A stretch of 64,000 nucleotides of DNA from Peptacetobacter hiranonis (GCF_008151785.1 NZ_CP036523.1:868001-932000), one strand, 5' to 3'; counted from the first letter of the stretch, positions 1-9,716 are shown. The notes: generated by a model from the letters alone, not told the origin. A program made the numbers and translations.

Positions 1-1020
1 TTAACAGATAAAGAGATAATAGATAAGAAGGATGCTGAAATAGCATATCTTAAAGCAGAGCTAGAACTAGTAAAAAAGCTAGACTTCGAAGAAAGGCAGG
101 TGATGAATAATAAGCTACCTTCGGTGAAAATATTCAAATTAATTAATGATGTAATAAATAAATATTGTTTAAAAAAAATGATAAAACATCTATGTATTGT
201 TGCAGGAGTATCTAGATCTGGATTTTATAACTATTTAAAAAACAAGAATGTAATAAGCAAACAAGAAGAAAAGGATTTAGAAGCAAAAGAAATAATTCTT
301 AAAGCATATAAGTTCAGAGGATACAAAAAAGGTTCTCGTTCAATAAAAATGATTTTAAAAAGTAAATTTAATATAATATTTAACAGAAAAAAAATTCAAA
401 GAATAATGAAAAAATATGGAATTAAATGTCCTATTCGCGAGTCAAATCCAGCTAAACGTATGGGAAAAGCAAGAAAAGAACATCACACAGTTCCTAATAA
501 ATTGAATAGAGAATTTAAACAAGGTATACCAGGAAAAGTACTTTTAACTGATATTACGTATATGCCGTACGGCAATGGGAAAACAGCATATTTATCAACT
601 GTAAAAGATTCTTCTACGAATGAAATTTTATCGTATCATTTATCGAAGAATTTAAAAATGGATATTGTTATTTCAACTATTAACAATCTCATGTTATCAA
701 ATTCAGACAAATTACATAAAGATGCATTTATTCATTCTGATCAAGGAGTTCATTATACAAGTACTATTTTTCAGAACTTGTTAAAAAAATATAATTTAGG
801 TCAATCTATGTCTAGAAAAGGTAATTGTTGGGACAATGCTCCGCAGGAGTCATTCTTTGGTCATATGAAAGATGAAATAGATTATAAAAGTTGCAATACA
901 TTTGAAGAGTTAAAAAGTTTAATAGATGATTATATGGATTATTATAATAATGATCGTTGTCAGTGGAATTTAAAACAGCTGACTCCTATTCAATATAGAA
1001 GTCAGCTGCTTGCTGCTTAA
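1..1020 (+). CDS. IS3-family DDE transposase, N-terminus outside the window
   Basis: The reading frame is open from base 1 to the stop at 1018-1020 and corresponds to residues 102-440 of the complete transposase at 32832-34154. The visible part starts in the predicted coiled coil (TDKEIIDKKDAEIAYLKAEL). It then runs through the HTH_21-like region and the rve catalytic domain. The DDE triad is seen in LLTD, HSDQG and QESFFGH, with 35 residues between the second Asp and the Glu, as in IS3 transposases. An internal GTG at 100 could start a shorter product, but alignment to the full copy shows that the true protein continues upstream of the window. Probably functional if the missing part is intact. 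Confidence 0.92.
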   Translation, partial: LTDKEIIDKKDAEIAYLKAELELVKKLDFEERQVMNNKLPSVKIFKLINDVINKYCLKKMIKHLCIVAGVSRSGFYNYLKNKNVISKQEEKDLEAKEIILKAYKFRGYKKGSRSIKMILKSKFNIIFNRKKIQRIMKKYGIKCPIRESNPAKRMGKARKEHHTVPNKLNREFKQGIPGKVLLTDITYMPYGNGKTAYLSTVKDSSTNEILSYHLSKNLKMDIVISTINNLMLSNSDKLHKDAFIHSDQGVHYTSTIFQNLLKKYNLGQSMSRKGNCWDNAPQESFFGHMKDEIDYKSCNTFEELKSLIDDYMDYYNNDRCQWNLKQLTPIQYRSQLLAA

Positions 1021-1059
1021 GACTTTTTTATATATGTCCTTGACATAGGGACCATTTTA
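1..1059 (+). mobile_element. IS3-family (IS150-like) insertion sequence, 3' part, cut by window start
   Basis: The right end of an IS that is also present complete at 32793-34246 on the other strand. The sequence compared between the copies is the same, and the shared sequence stops at 1059 (…gggaccatttta), after which the two copies have different flanks. That fixes the element end. The terminal bases match the inverted repeat TAAAATGG(T/A)(C/A)CCTAT seen at both ends of the complete copy. The left end and target duplication lie outside the window. The element abuts the coding sequence of an M16 peptidase-like gene. Confidence 0.9.
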
Positions 1060-1061
1060 GA

Positions 1062-2294
1062 ATGGGGCTTACTCTTATAAAAACTGAAAAATTCAAATCA
1101 AATCTGATTAGCATAAATATACAGAGAATGTTAGATAAAAACGAGGCAGCAAAAAACTCACTATTACCTCAGGTTCTTGCGAGTGGATGCGAAAAATATC
1201 CTTCAATGAAGGAATTATCTGATAGACTTGACGACCTTTATGGTGCTGCTTTAGCTGCGGATACTTCAAAACGTGGAGAAAGACAGATAATATCTTTTAA
1301 AGTTTTAAATACTAATGACAAATATATAGATGAAAAAATATTTGGAGATATAATCGAGCTTTTAAACGATTTAATAACAAAACCTCTTGTAATAGACGGC
1401 GGATTTAAAAAAGAATACGTTGAAATAGAAAAAGAAAACCTAAAAAATAAGGTTTTATCTATTATAAATGATAAAAGATCTTATGCGCACAAGAGATGTA
1501 TAGAAATAATGTGTGAAGGAGAAAAATTTAGCATACCATCTGCTGGTACAATAGAGGAGATAGACGCTATAACTCCTGACTCTCTTTACGAACACTATAA
1601 AAAAATAATAAAAAATTCAAGAATAGATATAATAGTAGAAGGAGATTTTGATTGTGAAGAAATCGAAAATACTATAAAGAGCCATTTCTCAATAGAAAGA
1701 GGAGAAATACAGCATGTAGTTAGAGAAGAGTTTGCTAAAGAAGTAAAAGAAGTTAAAAAAGTAGACGAAGCTATGGACATAAAACAGGGTAAACTTGTTA
1801 TGGGATTTAGAGCAAATACAGACTACAAAGATGCTAAAAAATACTATGCTTTAGTTACTGGAGTTGGTGTTTTAGGTGGAGGACCTCACTCAAAACTATT
1901 CAACAATGTTAGAGAAAAAGAAAGTCTTTGCTACTACATATTCGCAAATGTAGATAAATACAAATCTATAATGATGATTTCTTCAGGTATAGAAGTACAG
2001 AACAGAGAAAAAACAGAAAGACTTATAATGGAAAATCTTGATGCTGTAAGAAATGGGGAAATAACAGAATTAGAGTTAGTTAATACTAAAAAATCTCTAA
2101 TAAACGGACTTAGATCTTCATGTGATGGACTAGGTGGAATGTCAGAATTCGTATTTTCACAGGAATTAGGACGGACAGATTACACAGTAGAAGAGATAAT
2201 AGATTATGTTGAAAATATAACTGTTGAAGATATAGTTGACGCTATGAAGGATATACAGGAAGATACAGTATACTTCCTTACAAATGAAAAATAA
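1062..2294 (+). CDS. ymfF: M16 family peptidase-like protein (YmfF type), 5'-truncated by the IS
   Basis: A 410-residue protein resembling the catalytically inactive partner of bacterial M16 peptidase pairs. It lacks the HxxEH zinc motif that its downstream neighbour has. The first residues, MGLTLIKTEKFKSNLISI, correspond to sequence that in homologues is preceded by roughly ten residues including an N-G turn, so the natural start appears to be lost. The IS ends at 1059 and the first in-frame ATG is at 1062, just outside it. A purine stretch AGGGA (1047-1051) inside the IS end lies 10 bases upstream and may act as a ribosome site. The stop overlaps the Shine-Dalgarno region of ymfH. Whether the shortened protein folds is unknown. 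The family call is by sequence pattern; the truncation is inference. Confidence 0.8.
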   Translation: MGLTLIKTEKFKSNLISINIQRMLDKNEAAKNSLLPQVLASGCEKYPSMKELSDRLDDLYGAALAADTSKRGERQIISFKVLNTNDKYIDEKIFGDIIELLNDLITKPLVIDGGFKKEYVEIEKENLKNKVLSIINDKRSYAHKRCIEIMCEGEKFSIPSAGTIEEIDAITPDSLYEHYKKIIKNSRIDIIVEGDFDCEEIENTIKSHFSIERGEIQHVVREEFAKEVKEVKKVDEAMDIKQGKLVMGFRANTDYKDAKKYYALVTGVGVLGGGPHSKLFNNVREKESLCYYIFANVDKYKSIMMISSGIEVQNREKTERLIMENLDAVRNGEITELELVNTKKSLINGLRSSCDGLGGMSEFVFSQELGRTDYTVEEIIDYVENITVEDIVDAMKDIQEDTVYFLTNEK

Positions 2295-2304
2295 GGAGGA
2301 TATT

Positions 2305-3606
2305 ATGGAAAAGATAGTAAACGATATAATAAAAGAAGAATTATACTTTGAAACATTAGAAAATGGATTAAGAGTTTATTTTATGCCTAAAAAAGGCTTT
2401 GTAAAGAAATACGCAATACTAGCAACTGACTTCGGCTCAAATGACTTAGAATTTGTTCCTAAGGGTGAGAGTGATAAAATTAGAGTCCACGAAGGTATAG
2501 CTCATTTCTTAGAGCATAAGATGTTTGAGCAGCCAGATGGGGGAAATGCTTTTGATTTATTCTCTAAATACGGAGCTAGTGCAAATGCATTTACAAACTT
2601 CAATATGACAGCGTATTTATTCTCAGCTACAGAAAACTTCAATGAGTGTTTAACACATTTAATCGACTATGTTCAGACACCATACTACACAGAAGAAAAT
2701 GTTGAGAAAGAAAAGGGAATAATTGCTCAGGAAATAAAAATGTACGACGATGACCCAAGCTGGCAGGTATATTTCAATGCATTAAAGGCAATGTATCAGA
2801 AACATAATGTTAGAATAGACATAGCTGGAGATGTTGATAGCATATACAAAATAACTCCAGATGAGCTTTATAAATGCTACAACACATTCTACAATCCATC
2901 AAATATGATACTATTTGTAATTGGGGATTTAGATGAAAATGAAGTTATGGATGTAATCAAAAAAGCAAACCACTCTGATATAGAAAAAATAGAAGGAAAA
3001 ATTCAGAGATTCCCAAATGAAGAGCCTAAAGAAATTGCTCAGAAGGAAATAGTTGAAAAATATCAGGTATCAATGCCTATGTTTAACATAGCGTACAAAG
3101 ACGAGGACGTTAATTTAAGAGGAAAAGAACTTCTTAAAAAGGAAGTAGTCAGCGATATTCTTTGCGATATGATATTTAAAACAGGTAGCGAATTAAATGA
3201 GGATATGTATATGAAGGGAATGGTAAACGATAGCTTCTACGGTGGATTCTATTCAGAAGTTGAGTATGCGTTTACATTGATTTCTGGTGAAGGAAAAGAT
3301 CCTCATAAGGTAAAAGATACTATAACTGAATATCTAGAAAGATATAAAAAAGAAGGACTTTCAAGAGTTGGATTTGAAAGAGCTAAGAAGAAAAAAATAG
3401 GAGAGTTCTTAAAATATATGGATTCTATGGAATTTATAGCTAACAACTTTATATCTTACGCATTTAAAGATGTAAATATATTAGACTACTTAGAAGTTTT
3501 AAAAGAAGTAGAATTTGAAGATGTTGAAAACAGACTAAGAACTCACTTCAAAGAAGAAAACTGTGTAATATCAATAATTGAGCCTTTAGAAACAGAAGAA
3601 AATTAA
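2305..3606 (+). CDS. ymfH: M16 family zinc peptidase (YmfH type)
   Basis: A 433-residue insulinase-type peptidase. The zinc site HFLEH is at residues 67-71, with a distal glutamate in IIAQEI near residue 143, as in the M16 family. It forms the usual two-gene unit with the inactive YmfF-like protein just upstream. I chose the ATG at 2305 because a strong AAGGAGG lies at 2293-2299. A start at 2284 would overlap ymfF and lie upstream of this ribosome site. The substrate is unknown; related proteins are thought to process peptides in the cytoplasm. No terminator separates it strongly from lgt, only a weak hairpin at 3608-3626. Confidence 0.9.
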   Translation: MEKIVNDIIKEELYFETLENGLRVYFMPKKGFVKKYAILATDFGSNDLEFVPKGESDKIRVHEGIAHFLEHKMFEQPDGGNAFDLFSKYGASANAFTNFNMTAYLFSATENFNECLTHLIDYVQTPYYTEENVEKEKGIIAQEIKMYDDDPSWQVYFNALKAMYQKHNVRIDIAGDVDSIYKITPDELYKCYNTFYNPSNMILFVIGDLDENEVMDVIKKANHSDIEKIEGKIQRFPNEEPKEIAQKEIVEKYQVSMPMFNIAYKDEDVNLRGKELLKKEVVSDILCDMIFKTGSELNEDMYMKGMVNDSFYGGFYSEVEYAFTLISGEGKDPHKVKDTITEYLERYKKEGLSRVGFERAKKKKIGEFLKYMDSMEFIANNFISYAFKDVNILDYLEVLKEVEFEDVENRLRTHFKEENCVISIIEPLETEEN

Positions 3607-3685
3607 TTGCTAAAAAAGAATTAGCATTAAATAAAAAATAAAATAAAATTTTAAAGAGAAAAAAAGAATTAAACAGGGGGAAAAT

Positions 3686-4429
3686 ATGGACAGAGTAGCA
3701 TTTACTATTTTTGGAATAGATGTGATGTGGTACGGGGTACTTATTGCAACTGGGATGCTTATAGGAATTGCATTAGCTATTAGAGAAGCTAAAAGAGTTG
3801 GAATATCTGAAGATGATGTTTTAAACATAGCAATTATAGCAATTCCAGTGGCGATAATATGTGCTAGATTGTACTATGTAATATTTAGTTGGGATTATTA
3901 TTCACAAAATCCAGGTGAGATTTTTAATATAAGAGGTGGAGGACTTGCAATCCATGGAGGTCTTATAGGAGGAATTCTTACAGGATTTATATATGCAAAG
4001 GTAAAGAAATTAGACTTCTTCAAAACAGCAGATGCAGTTATGGTTGGTATGCCACTTGCACAGGCTATAGGAAGATGGGGAAACTTTATAAATGGTGAAG
4101 CTCATGGAGGACCAACATCACTTCCTTGGGGAATTATGGTAGATGGAGTTAAAGTTCATCCAACATTTTTATATGAGTCAATTTGGGACTTTGGAATATT
4201 CCTATTCATAATGTTCTATATGAGAAAGAAAAAGACTTATGAAGGAGAAGTTATTGTTTCTTACATAACTTTATACTCAATAGGTAGATTTTTCATAGAA
4301 GGACTTAGAACAGATAGTTTAATGTTTGGGCCTATAAGAATGGCTCAGTTTGTAAGTTTAGTAGGTGTTGTAGGTGGTTTAATACTTCATTTCTACTTAA
4401 AAAATAGAGCTAAGAAAAAAGCAGCTTAA
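3686..4429 (+). CDS. lgt: prolipoprotein diacylglyceryl transferase
   Basis: A 247-residue multi-pass membrane enzyme that transfers diacylglycerol from phosphatidylglycerol to the lipobox cysteine of prolipoproteins. The Lgt signature is clear: AIHGG with His90, then GRWGNFINGEAHGGPT around residues 129-144, containing the essential Arg130 and the conserved Asn and Glu. About seven hydrophobic segments are visible, and the C-terminus is basic (KNRAKKKAA), as expected for a cytoplasmic tail. The start follows GGGGG with suitable spacing. Its position between ymfH and rsmH is not the usual dcw context and suggests local rearrangement, but the gene itself looks intact. Confidence 0.97.
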   Translation: MDRVAFTIFGIDVMWYGVLIATGMLIGIALAIREAKRVGISEDDVLNIAIIAIPVAIICARLYYVIFSWDYYSQNPGEIFNIRGGGLAIHGGLIGGILTGFIYAKVKKLDFFKTADAVMVGMPLAQAIGRWGNFINGEAHGGPTSLPWGIMVDGVKVHPTFLYESIWDFGIFLFIMFYMRKKKTYEGEVIVSYITLYSIGRFFIEGLRTDSLMFGPIRMAQFVSLVGVVGGLILHFYLKNRAKKKAA

Positions 4430-4488
4430 TCTGTAATTAGATAAGCCATAATATAGAAGAAAAATAATACAAAAAAAAGGAGAAAACA

Positions 4489-5424
4489 ATGGAATTTAAT
4501 CATGTATCGGTACTTCTTAATGAGTGCATAGATAATCTGAATATAAAGCCAGATGGTGTTTATGTCGATTGTACTATGGGTGGTGCTGGACATTCTAAAG
4601 AAATAGTCAAAAGACTTTCTAGTGATGGACTATTTATAGGATTTGACCAGGATAAAAATGCCATAGCAACTGCAAAAGAAAGATTAGCAGAATATAGCGA
4701 CAGAGTAAAATTTGTACACAGTAACTTTGAAAATATAAAAGAAGAGCTTGAAAAAATAGGTGTACACAAAATAGATGGTGTGCTTGCAGATTTAGGTGTT
4801 TCTTCTCATCAGTTAGATGAGGCAGATAGAGGATTCTCTTATATGCAAGATGCTCCACTTGATATGAGAATGGACGTTAGAAAAGATTTTTCTGCGTACA
4901 ATGTTGTAAATGAGTACACAGAAGAAGAATTAGCAAAGATAATAAAAGACTACGGTGAAGATAACTGGGCTAAAAGAATTGCTAAGTTTATCGTTGAAGG
5001 AAGAGCAGAAAAACCAATAGAAACTACTGGAGAGCTAGTAGATATAATCAAAAAAGCTATTCCTAAAAAGGCGAGAATAGATGGGCCACATCCAGCAAAG
5101 AGAACATTCCAGGCTATAAGAATAGAAGTAAACAACGAGCTTGGAGTAATAACAAAAATGATAGATGATGCTTGCTCAATAATGAATCCAGGCGGAAGAA
5201 TTTGTATAATAACATTCCACTCATTAGAGGATAGAATAGTTAAAAACGAATTTAAATATCTTTCATTAGATTGTGTTTGCCCACCAGAGATGCCTTTCTG
5301 CCAGTGCGATAAAGTTTCTGAGGTTAAAGTTATAACAAGAAAGCCTATCCTTCCAAGTGCAGAAGAGATAGAAATGAACCCAAGATCGAGAAGTGCTAAG
5401 CTTAGAGTTGCTGAAAAGAAGTAA
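4489..5424 (+). CDS. rsmH: 16S rRNA m4C1402 methyltransferase RsmH (MraW)
   Basis: A 311-residue SAM-dependent methyltransferase acting on C1402 of 16S rRNA, normally near the head of the dcw cluster. The SAM-binding motif MGGAGHS (residues 31-37) and GFDQD follow the N-terminal HVSVLL typical of RsmH. The C-terminal half carries [12 protein letters not shown] and [12 protein letters not shown], both family signatures, and a Cys cluster ([12 protein letters not shown]). AAGGAG precedes the ATG. In related clostridia the next genes are ftsL and a PBP (spoVD/ftsI). Here they are absent and murF follows after 242 bases. Confidence 0.97.
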   Translation: MEFNHVSVLLNECIDNLNIKPDGVYVDCTMGGAGHSKEIVKRLSSDGLFIGFDQDKNAIATAKERLAEYSDRVKFVHSNFENIKEELEKIGVHKIDGVLADLGVSSHQLDEADRGFSYMQDAPLDMRMDVRKDFSAYNVVNEYTEEELAKIIKDYGEDNWAKRIAKFIVEGRAEKPIETTGELVDIIKKAIPKKARIDGPHPAKRTFQAIRIEVNNELGVITKMIDDACSIMNPGGRICIITFHSLEDRIVKNEFKYLSLDCVCPPEMPFCQCDKVSEVKVITRKPILPSAEEIEMNPRSRSAKLRVAEKK

Positions 5425-5666
5425 TTTTTGTCAAAAGTATTAAATCAGATGTGAATATCATATGAATATGTAACAGTTTGATTACATCTGACTATAAATC
5501 ACTTCAAAAAAATTTGATTTTGGTATATAATTATAAATGCTAAAATTTATCGGGGCAATGTGTGGACATCTATACATTGCCTTTATTGATAGAAAAAATA
5601 TTAACTAGAGCATAAAATTTTTTTGCTCAAAACCGACTTGTTGTCGGAAGGTTAGGAGGAAGTAAA
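5425..5666 (+). promoter_or_regulatory. murF promoter and hairpin-rich leader
   Basis: A noncoding gap of 242 bases between rsmH and murF. An inverted repeat TCAGATGT/ACATCTGA closes the rsmH side. A likely sigma-A promoter follows: TTCAAA (5503-5508), 17 bases, TATAAT (5526-5531). Downstream are three hairpins. The first is GGCAATGT/ACATTGCC (5554-5581, followed by CTTTATT, terminator-like). The second is GAGCA/TGCTC around 5607-5629. The third is CCGAC/GTCGG (5632-5646), close to the murF ribosome site. The hairpins could attenuate murF. No known riboswitch is recognised. Confidence 0.5.
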
Positions 5667-7052
5667 ATGGAGAGGCTGACAGTAAAAGAGATTGTCGAAG
5701 CATCTAAAGGAAATTTAAAAAATGGGGAAGGCAGCGAATCTGTAAAAGCTATCGTAATAGACAGTAGACTTGCTAAGGAAGATACAGCATTTGTAGCTAT
5801 AGTCGGTGAAAACAACGACGCTCATAAATATATCGGTTCTGCTTATGACTTAGGATGCAGAGTATTTATTGTTAATAAAGGAAAAGATATCGATATAAAA
5901 TCAGATATGAATATAATAGAAGTCGATGATACTTCAAAAGCACTTGGAGATATCGGTCACTATTATAAAAAGAAATTTGATATACTGTTTATAGGAATAA
6001 CTGGTAGTGTTGGGAAAACGACTACTAGAGATATGGTGTATGCAGCACTTTCTTCAGAAAGAGCTACTTTAAAGAATGAAAAGAACTTCAACAACCATTT
6101 TGGAGTTCCACTAACATTATTCAATCTAGATAGTAGTTATGAATGTGCTGTTATAGAAATGGGTATGTCAGGATTTGGAGAAATCGAGTACCTTGCAAAT
6201 ATGGTAAATCCAAAGGTTGCAGTTATATCTAATATAGGACTTTCACATGTTGAAAACCTTGGATCTCAGGAAGGTATTTTCAAAGCTAAAATGGAAATAA
6301 CTACTGGATTTGTAAAAGGAAATACTCTTGTTGTAAATGGGGACGACAAATTCCTATCTACTTTAAGAGATGCGGAAAGAGATTACGACCTTATAACATT
6401 TGGATTTGAAAAAAATAATGATATATACTGTGTAGCCTATGATATGACAGAAGATAGCATAGAATTTGAATGTTCTGTTATGGGAAATATAGAAAAAATA
6501 TTTATACCAACTGTAGGAAAACACAATATCTACAATGCAATGGCTGCAATAGCTGTTGGTACAGTAGAAGGAATATCTATGGAAGGAATTAAAAGAGGTC
6601 TTTCTAATTTTGAAGCTACAGGAATGAGACAGGATATAAGAAAAATAGGTGAGTACACTGTTATAAATGATACTTACAATGCAAGTCCTGACTCAATGGA
6701 GGCATCTCTTAGCATACTTGGAAGATATGAGGGCAGAAGAATAGCAGTTCTTGGAGATATGCTTGAAATGGGAGATTTAGCTGAATTTGGACATAGAAGA
6801 GTAGGAAAAGCCTGTGTAGATAATTCAGACGTTATAATAACTGTTGGAGAAAGTGCGGTATTTATAAATAAAGAAGCAGAGGAAAATGGATTTGATGTGA
6901 AAAATTCATACCACTTCGATAATTTAGAAGATGCTAAAAAACTTTTAGGAGAAATAATGCAGAGTGGAGATACAATGCTATTTAAAGCTTCTAGAGGGAT
7001 GAAATTTGAAAAATTCGTTGAGTATGTAAAGGAAGTTTCTGAAATCAATTAA
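5667..7052 (+). CDS. murF: UDP-MurNAc-pentapeptide synthetase MurF
   Basis: A 461-residue cytoplasmic Mur ligase that adds D-Ala-D-Ala to UDP-MurNAc-tripeptide. The ATP-binding loop ITGSVGKTTT is near residues 111-120, and NEKNFNNHFGVPLTL is the MurF-type segment after it. The central-domain EMGMSGFGEI and the C-terminal NDTYNASPDSM are also MurF hallmarks. AGGAGG lies 9 bases before the ATG. It heads a cluster with mraY and murD, with short gaps. murE is missing from the cluster and must be elsewhere. Confidence 0.97.
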   Translation: MERLTVKEIVEASKGNLKNGEGSESVKAIVIDSRLAKEDTAFVAIVGENNDAHKYIGSAYDLGCRVFIVNKGKDIDIKSDMNIIEVDDTSKALGDIGHYYKKKFDILFIGITGSVGKTTTRDMVYAALSSERATLKNEKNFNNHFGVPLTLFNLDSSYECAVIEMGMSGFGEIEYLANMVNPKVAVISNIGLSHVENLGSQEGIFKAKMEITTGFVKGNTLVVNGDDKFLSTLRDAERDYDLITFGFEKNNDIYCVAYDMTEDSIEFECSVMGNIEKIFIPTVGKHNIYNAMAAIAVGTVEGISMEGIKRGLSNFEATGMRQDIRKIGEYTVINDTYNASPDSMEASLSILGRYEGRRIAVLGDMLEMGDLAEFGHRRVGKACVDNSDVIITVGESAVFINKEAEENGFDVKNSYHFDNLEDAKKLLGEIMQSGDTMLFKASRGMKFEKFVEYVKEVSEIN

Positions 7053-7143
7053 ACTAAAAGAAGACATTTTCTATTTACAAGAAAAAAAGAAGGTATATAA
7101 TAGATAAAGTAAGATTTAAGAAACAATAGGAGGAAATTTTAAT

Positions 7144-8106
7144 ATGGATATTAAAAATCTAACTATTACGATGCTTATGGCATTTATAATAGTTGTAATA
7201 ATTGGGCCAATATTTTTACCTATGCTTCATAGATTAAAATTTGGTCAGACAGTAAGGGACGACGGTCCTCAGACTCACCTTGCTAAAAACGGTACACCTA
7301 CAATGGGTGGAATTATGTTTATGATAGCAATAACAATAACAGTTCTATTTAGAGCTAAGTTAGACTCTGATATATTTGTAGGGCTTGTTTGTATGTTAGG
7401 GTTTGGATTAGTTGGGTTCCTTGATGACTTTATAATAATAAAGATGAGAAGATCACTAGGATTAAAACCATGGCAGAAGATAGCTATGCAGTTTGTTATA
7501 TCTGGATATGTAGCATTCTATCAGTATACATCTTCTCCAGCGGCATCAAAAATAATGATACCATTTACAGATAAATTCTTAGATTTAGGTATTTTATACG
7601 TTCCAATAATGATGTTCATAATAATAGGAACAGTTAATGCAGTAAACTTAACTGATGGTCTTGATGGACTAGCTTCAGGAATAACAGCAGTAGTGTCTAC
7701 TTTCTTCGTAGCATTTGCTTTATTTGTAGCTAAAGATGCAGGAGTTGCGACATTTGCTGCAGCTACAGTAGGTGGATGTATAGGATTCTTAGTATTTAAC
7801 GTAAATCCAGCTAAGGTATTTATGGGGGATACGGGTTCTATGGCATTAGGTGGAGCTGTTGTAGCATTTGCAGTTCTTACAAACTCAGTTCTTTTAATAC
7901 CTATAGTAGGAGGTATATACTTTGCTGAGGCACTATCAGTTATAATACAGGTTACATATTTCAAAAAGACTGGAAAAAGAATATTTAAAATGGCACCTCT
8001 TCACCACCACTTTGAACAGTGTGGATGGCCTGAAACAAAGGTTGTATTTATATTCTGGATAGTAGCAATTATACTTGCTTGGATAGGAGTAGTAGCAGGA
8101 TTCTAA
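7144..8106 (+). CDS. mraY: phospho-MurNAc-pentapeptide translocase MraY
   Basis: A 320-residue integral membrane enzyme that makes lipid I from UDP-MurNAc-pentapeptide and undecaprenyl phosphate. Family motifs are present in order: GPTMGG-like NGTPTMGG, the aspartate pair in FLDDFI, NLTDGLDGLA, and the cytoplasmic HHHFEQCGW loop near residue 290. About ten hydrophobic segments are visible. TAGGAGG precedes the ATG. The spacing to murD is 19 bases, so the two are likely cotranscribed and translationally linked. Confidence 0.97.
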   Translation: MDIKNLTITMLMAFIIVVIIGPIFLPMLHRLKFGQTVRDDGPQTHLAKNGTPTMGGIMFMIAITITVLFRAKLDSDIFVGLVCMLGFGLVGFLDDFIIIKMRRSLGLKPWQKIAMQFVISGYVAFYQYTSSPAASKIMIPFTDKFLDLGILYVPIMMFIIIGTVNAVNLTDGLDGLASGITAVVSTFFVAFALFVAKDAGVATFAAATVGGCIGFLVFNVNPAKVFMGDTGSMALGGAVVAFAVLTNSVLLIPIVGGIYFAEALSVIIQVTYFKKTGKRIFKMAPLHHHFEQCGWPETKVVFIFWIVAIILAWIGVVAGF

Positions 8107-8125
8107 AAATTTGGAGGAAGAAGAA

Positions 8126-9478
8126 ATGGAATTAAAAGGAAAAAAAGTTCTACTTGTCGGTCTTGCAAAGACAGGAATATCAACAATAAAATGTCTTGCA
8201 AAATACGGAGCAGACATAACAGTTAATGATATAAAGACAGAGGATCAGCTTGAAGAAATAATAGCAGAGATAAAAGATATCGACGGTATAAAATATATTT
8301 TAGGACATCATCCTGAAGATATAGCAGACATAGATATGGTTGTTGTTTCGCCGGGAGTTCCTTTAGACCTTCCATTTATCAAAAAAGTAATAGAAGAAAA
8401 TAAAGAATTAATAGGTGAGGTAGAATTAGCCTATGAATTAGCCAATAAACCATATTTTGTAGGAATAACTGGTACAAATGGTAAGACTACAACTACTAGC
8501 CTAACAGGAGAAATATTTGAAAAAGCAGGAAAAGAAACTTATGTTGTCGGAAATATAGGTAACCCTGTAATAGACGCTGTACAGGCTGCAAATGAAGGGG
8601 CTAGCTTTGTTACAGAGCTTAGTAGTTTCCAGCTTGAAAGTATAAAAGATTTTAAACCAAGTGTGAGTGCTGTTCTTAATATAACTGAAGACCACATGAA
8701 CAGACATCATACTATGGAAAATTATATAGATGCTAAAGCTAGAGTATTTATGAACCAGGATAAAAATGACTTCTGTGTTTTAAATTACGACGATGAATTA
8801 ACAAGAGCTTTAGCAGAAAAATGTAATGCAAATGTAGTATTTTTCTCTAGATTAGAAAAACTAGAAAAAGGTATCTACGTTGAAAATGGAGATATCATAA
8901 TAGATATAGATGAAAAAATTAATTTAATGAAGGTTTGCGAGCTTTCTTTACCAGGAGGACATAACCTTGAAAACTGTATGGCAGCAGCTGCAATGGCTTA
9001 TGTATCAGGAATAGATATAGAAGTTATAAGAGAAGTTTTAAAAACTTTCAAAGCTGTTGAGCACAGACTTGAATTTGTAAAAGAAGTAGAAGGAGTTAAA
9101 TATGTAAACGACTCTAAGGGAACAAACCCAGATTCTACAATAAAAGCAGTTCAGGCATATGAAAATCCAATAATACTTATAGCAGGTGGATACGATAAGG
9201 GAAGTACATACGATGAACTTCTTGAAATAGCAAAGAAAAATGTTAAAACATTAGTTTTACTTGGACAGACTGCAGATAAAATCGAGGAAGCAGCTAGAAG
9301 AATAGGATTTACAGATATACACAGAGTAGAGGATATGAAAGAAGCAGTTAAAACTTGCCACGATATAGCAAAAGAAGGAGATATAGTTTTACTTTCTCCA
9401 GCATGTGCTAGTTGGGGTATGTACAAAAACTTTGAAGTAAGAGGAAAAGATTTCAAAGATAATGTAAATAATTTATAA
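8126..9478 (+). CDS. murD: UDP-MurNAc-L-Ala:D-Glu ligase MurD
   Basis: A 450-residue cytoplasmic Mur ligase. The N-terminal VLLVGLAKTGIST Rossmann segment binds the UDP-substrate. The ATP loop ITGTNGKTTTTS is near residues 113-124, and VNDSKGTNPDST is the MurD C-terminal motif. I chose the ATG at 8126 because GGAGG at 8113-8117 has correct spacing. The frame is open from a TTG at 8111, but that start would overlap the ribosome site. A strong terminator follows at 9499-9538. The usual next gene (spoVE/ftsW flippase-like) is absent. Confidence 0.96.
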   Translation: MELKGKKVLLVGLAKTGISTIKCLAKYGADITVNDIKTEDQLEEIIAEIKDIDGIKYILGHHPEDIADIDMVVVSPGVPLDLPFIKKVIEENKELIGEVELAYELANKPYFVGITGTNGKTTTTSLTGEIFEKAGKETYVVGNIGNPVIDAVQAANEGASFVTELSSFQLESIKDFKPSVSAVLNITEDHMNRHHTMENYIDAKARVFMNQDKNDFCVLNYDDELTRALAEKCNANVVFFSRLEKLEKGIYVENGDIIIDIDEKINLMKVCELSLPGGHNLENCMAAAAMAYVSGIDIEVIREVLKTFKAVEHRLEFVKEVEGVKYVNDSKGTNPDSTIKAVQAYENPIILIAGGYDKGSTYDELLEIAKKNVKTLVLLGQTADKIEEAARRIGFTDIHRVEDMKEAVKTCHDIAKEGDIVLLSPACASWGMYKNFEVRGKDFKDNVNNL

Positions 9479-9498
9479 AATTTTAAAATTGATATAAA

Positions 9499-9538
9499 GG
9501 CTGTGCTGTAAAATTTTACTCGGCACAGCTATTTTTTT
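9499..9538 (+). terminator. Rho-independent terminator after murD
   Basis: Stem GGCTGTGC with GCACAGCT, a 16-base loop, then TATTTTTTT. It ends the murF-mraY-murD unit exactly where spoVE or ftsW is found in spore-forming relatives. Confidence 0.85.
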
Positions 9539-9632
9539 GCTTGAAATTAAGATAAATAATTAAAATTATAAAAAATGTAATATAAAATTTATAATAAAAG
9601 GAACTAATCTATTAAAGAGGAGTTCAAAAAAA

Positions 9633-9650
9633 TTGTCAATCTGATATAAT
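9633..9650 (+). promoter_or_regulatory. extended -10 promoter for murG
   Basis: TGATATAAT at 9642-9650 fits the TGnTATAAT extended -10 pattern. The -35 match (GTTCAA at 9622-9627) is weak, as is common with extended -10 promoters. Together with the preceding terminator it makes murG a separate transcription unit. Confidence 0.5.
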
Positions 9651-9716
9651 ATTATAAGTGGAATATGAATTAACCATTGCTGAGTTATATAAATTGAAAA
9701 AAATAGGAGACAAGAA

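Noticed and set aside
3607-3685. Terminator between ymfH and lgt (TGCTAA/TTAGCA)
   Set aside because: Only 6 bp of A/T-rich stem and no T-run directly after it.
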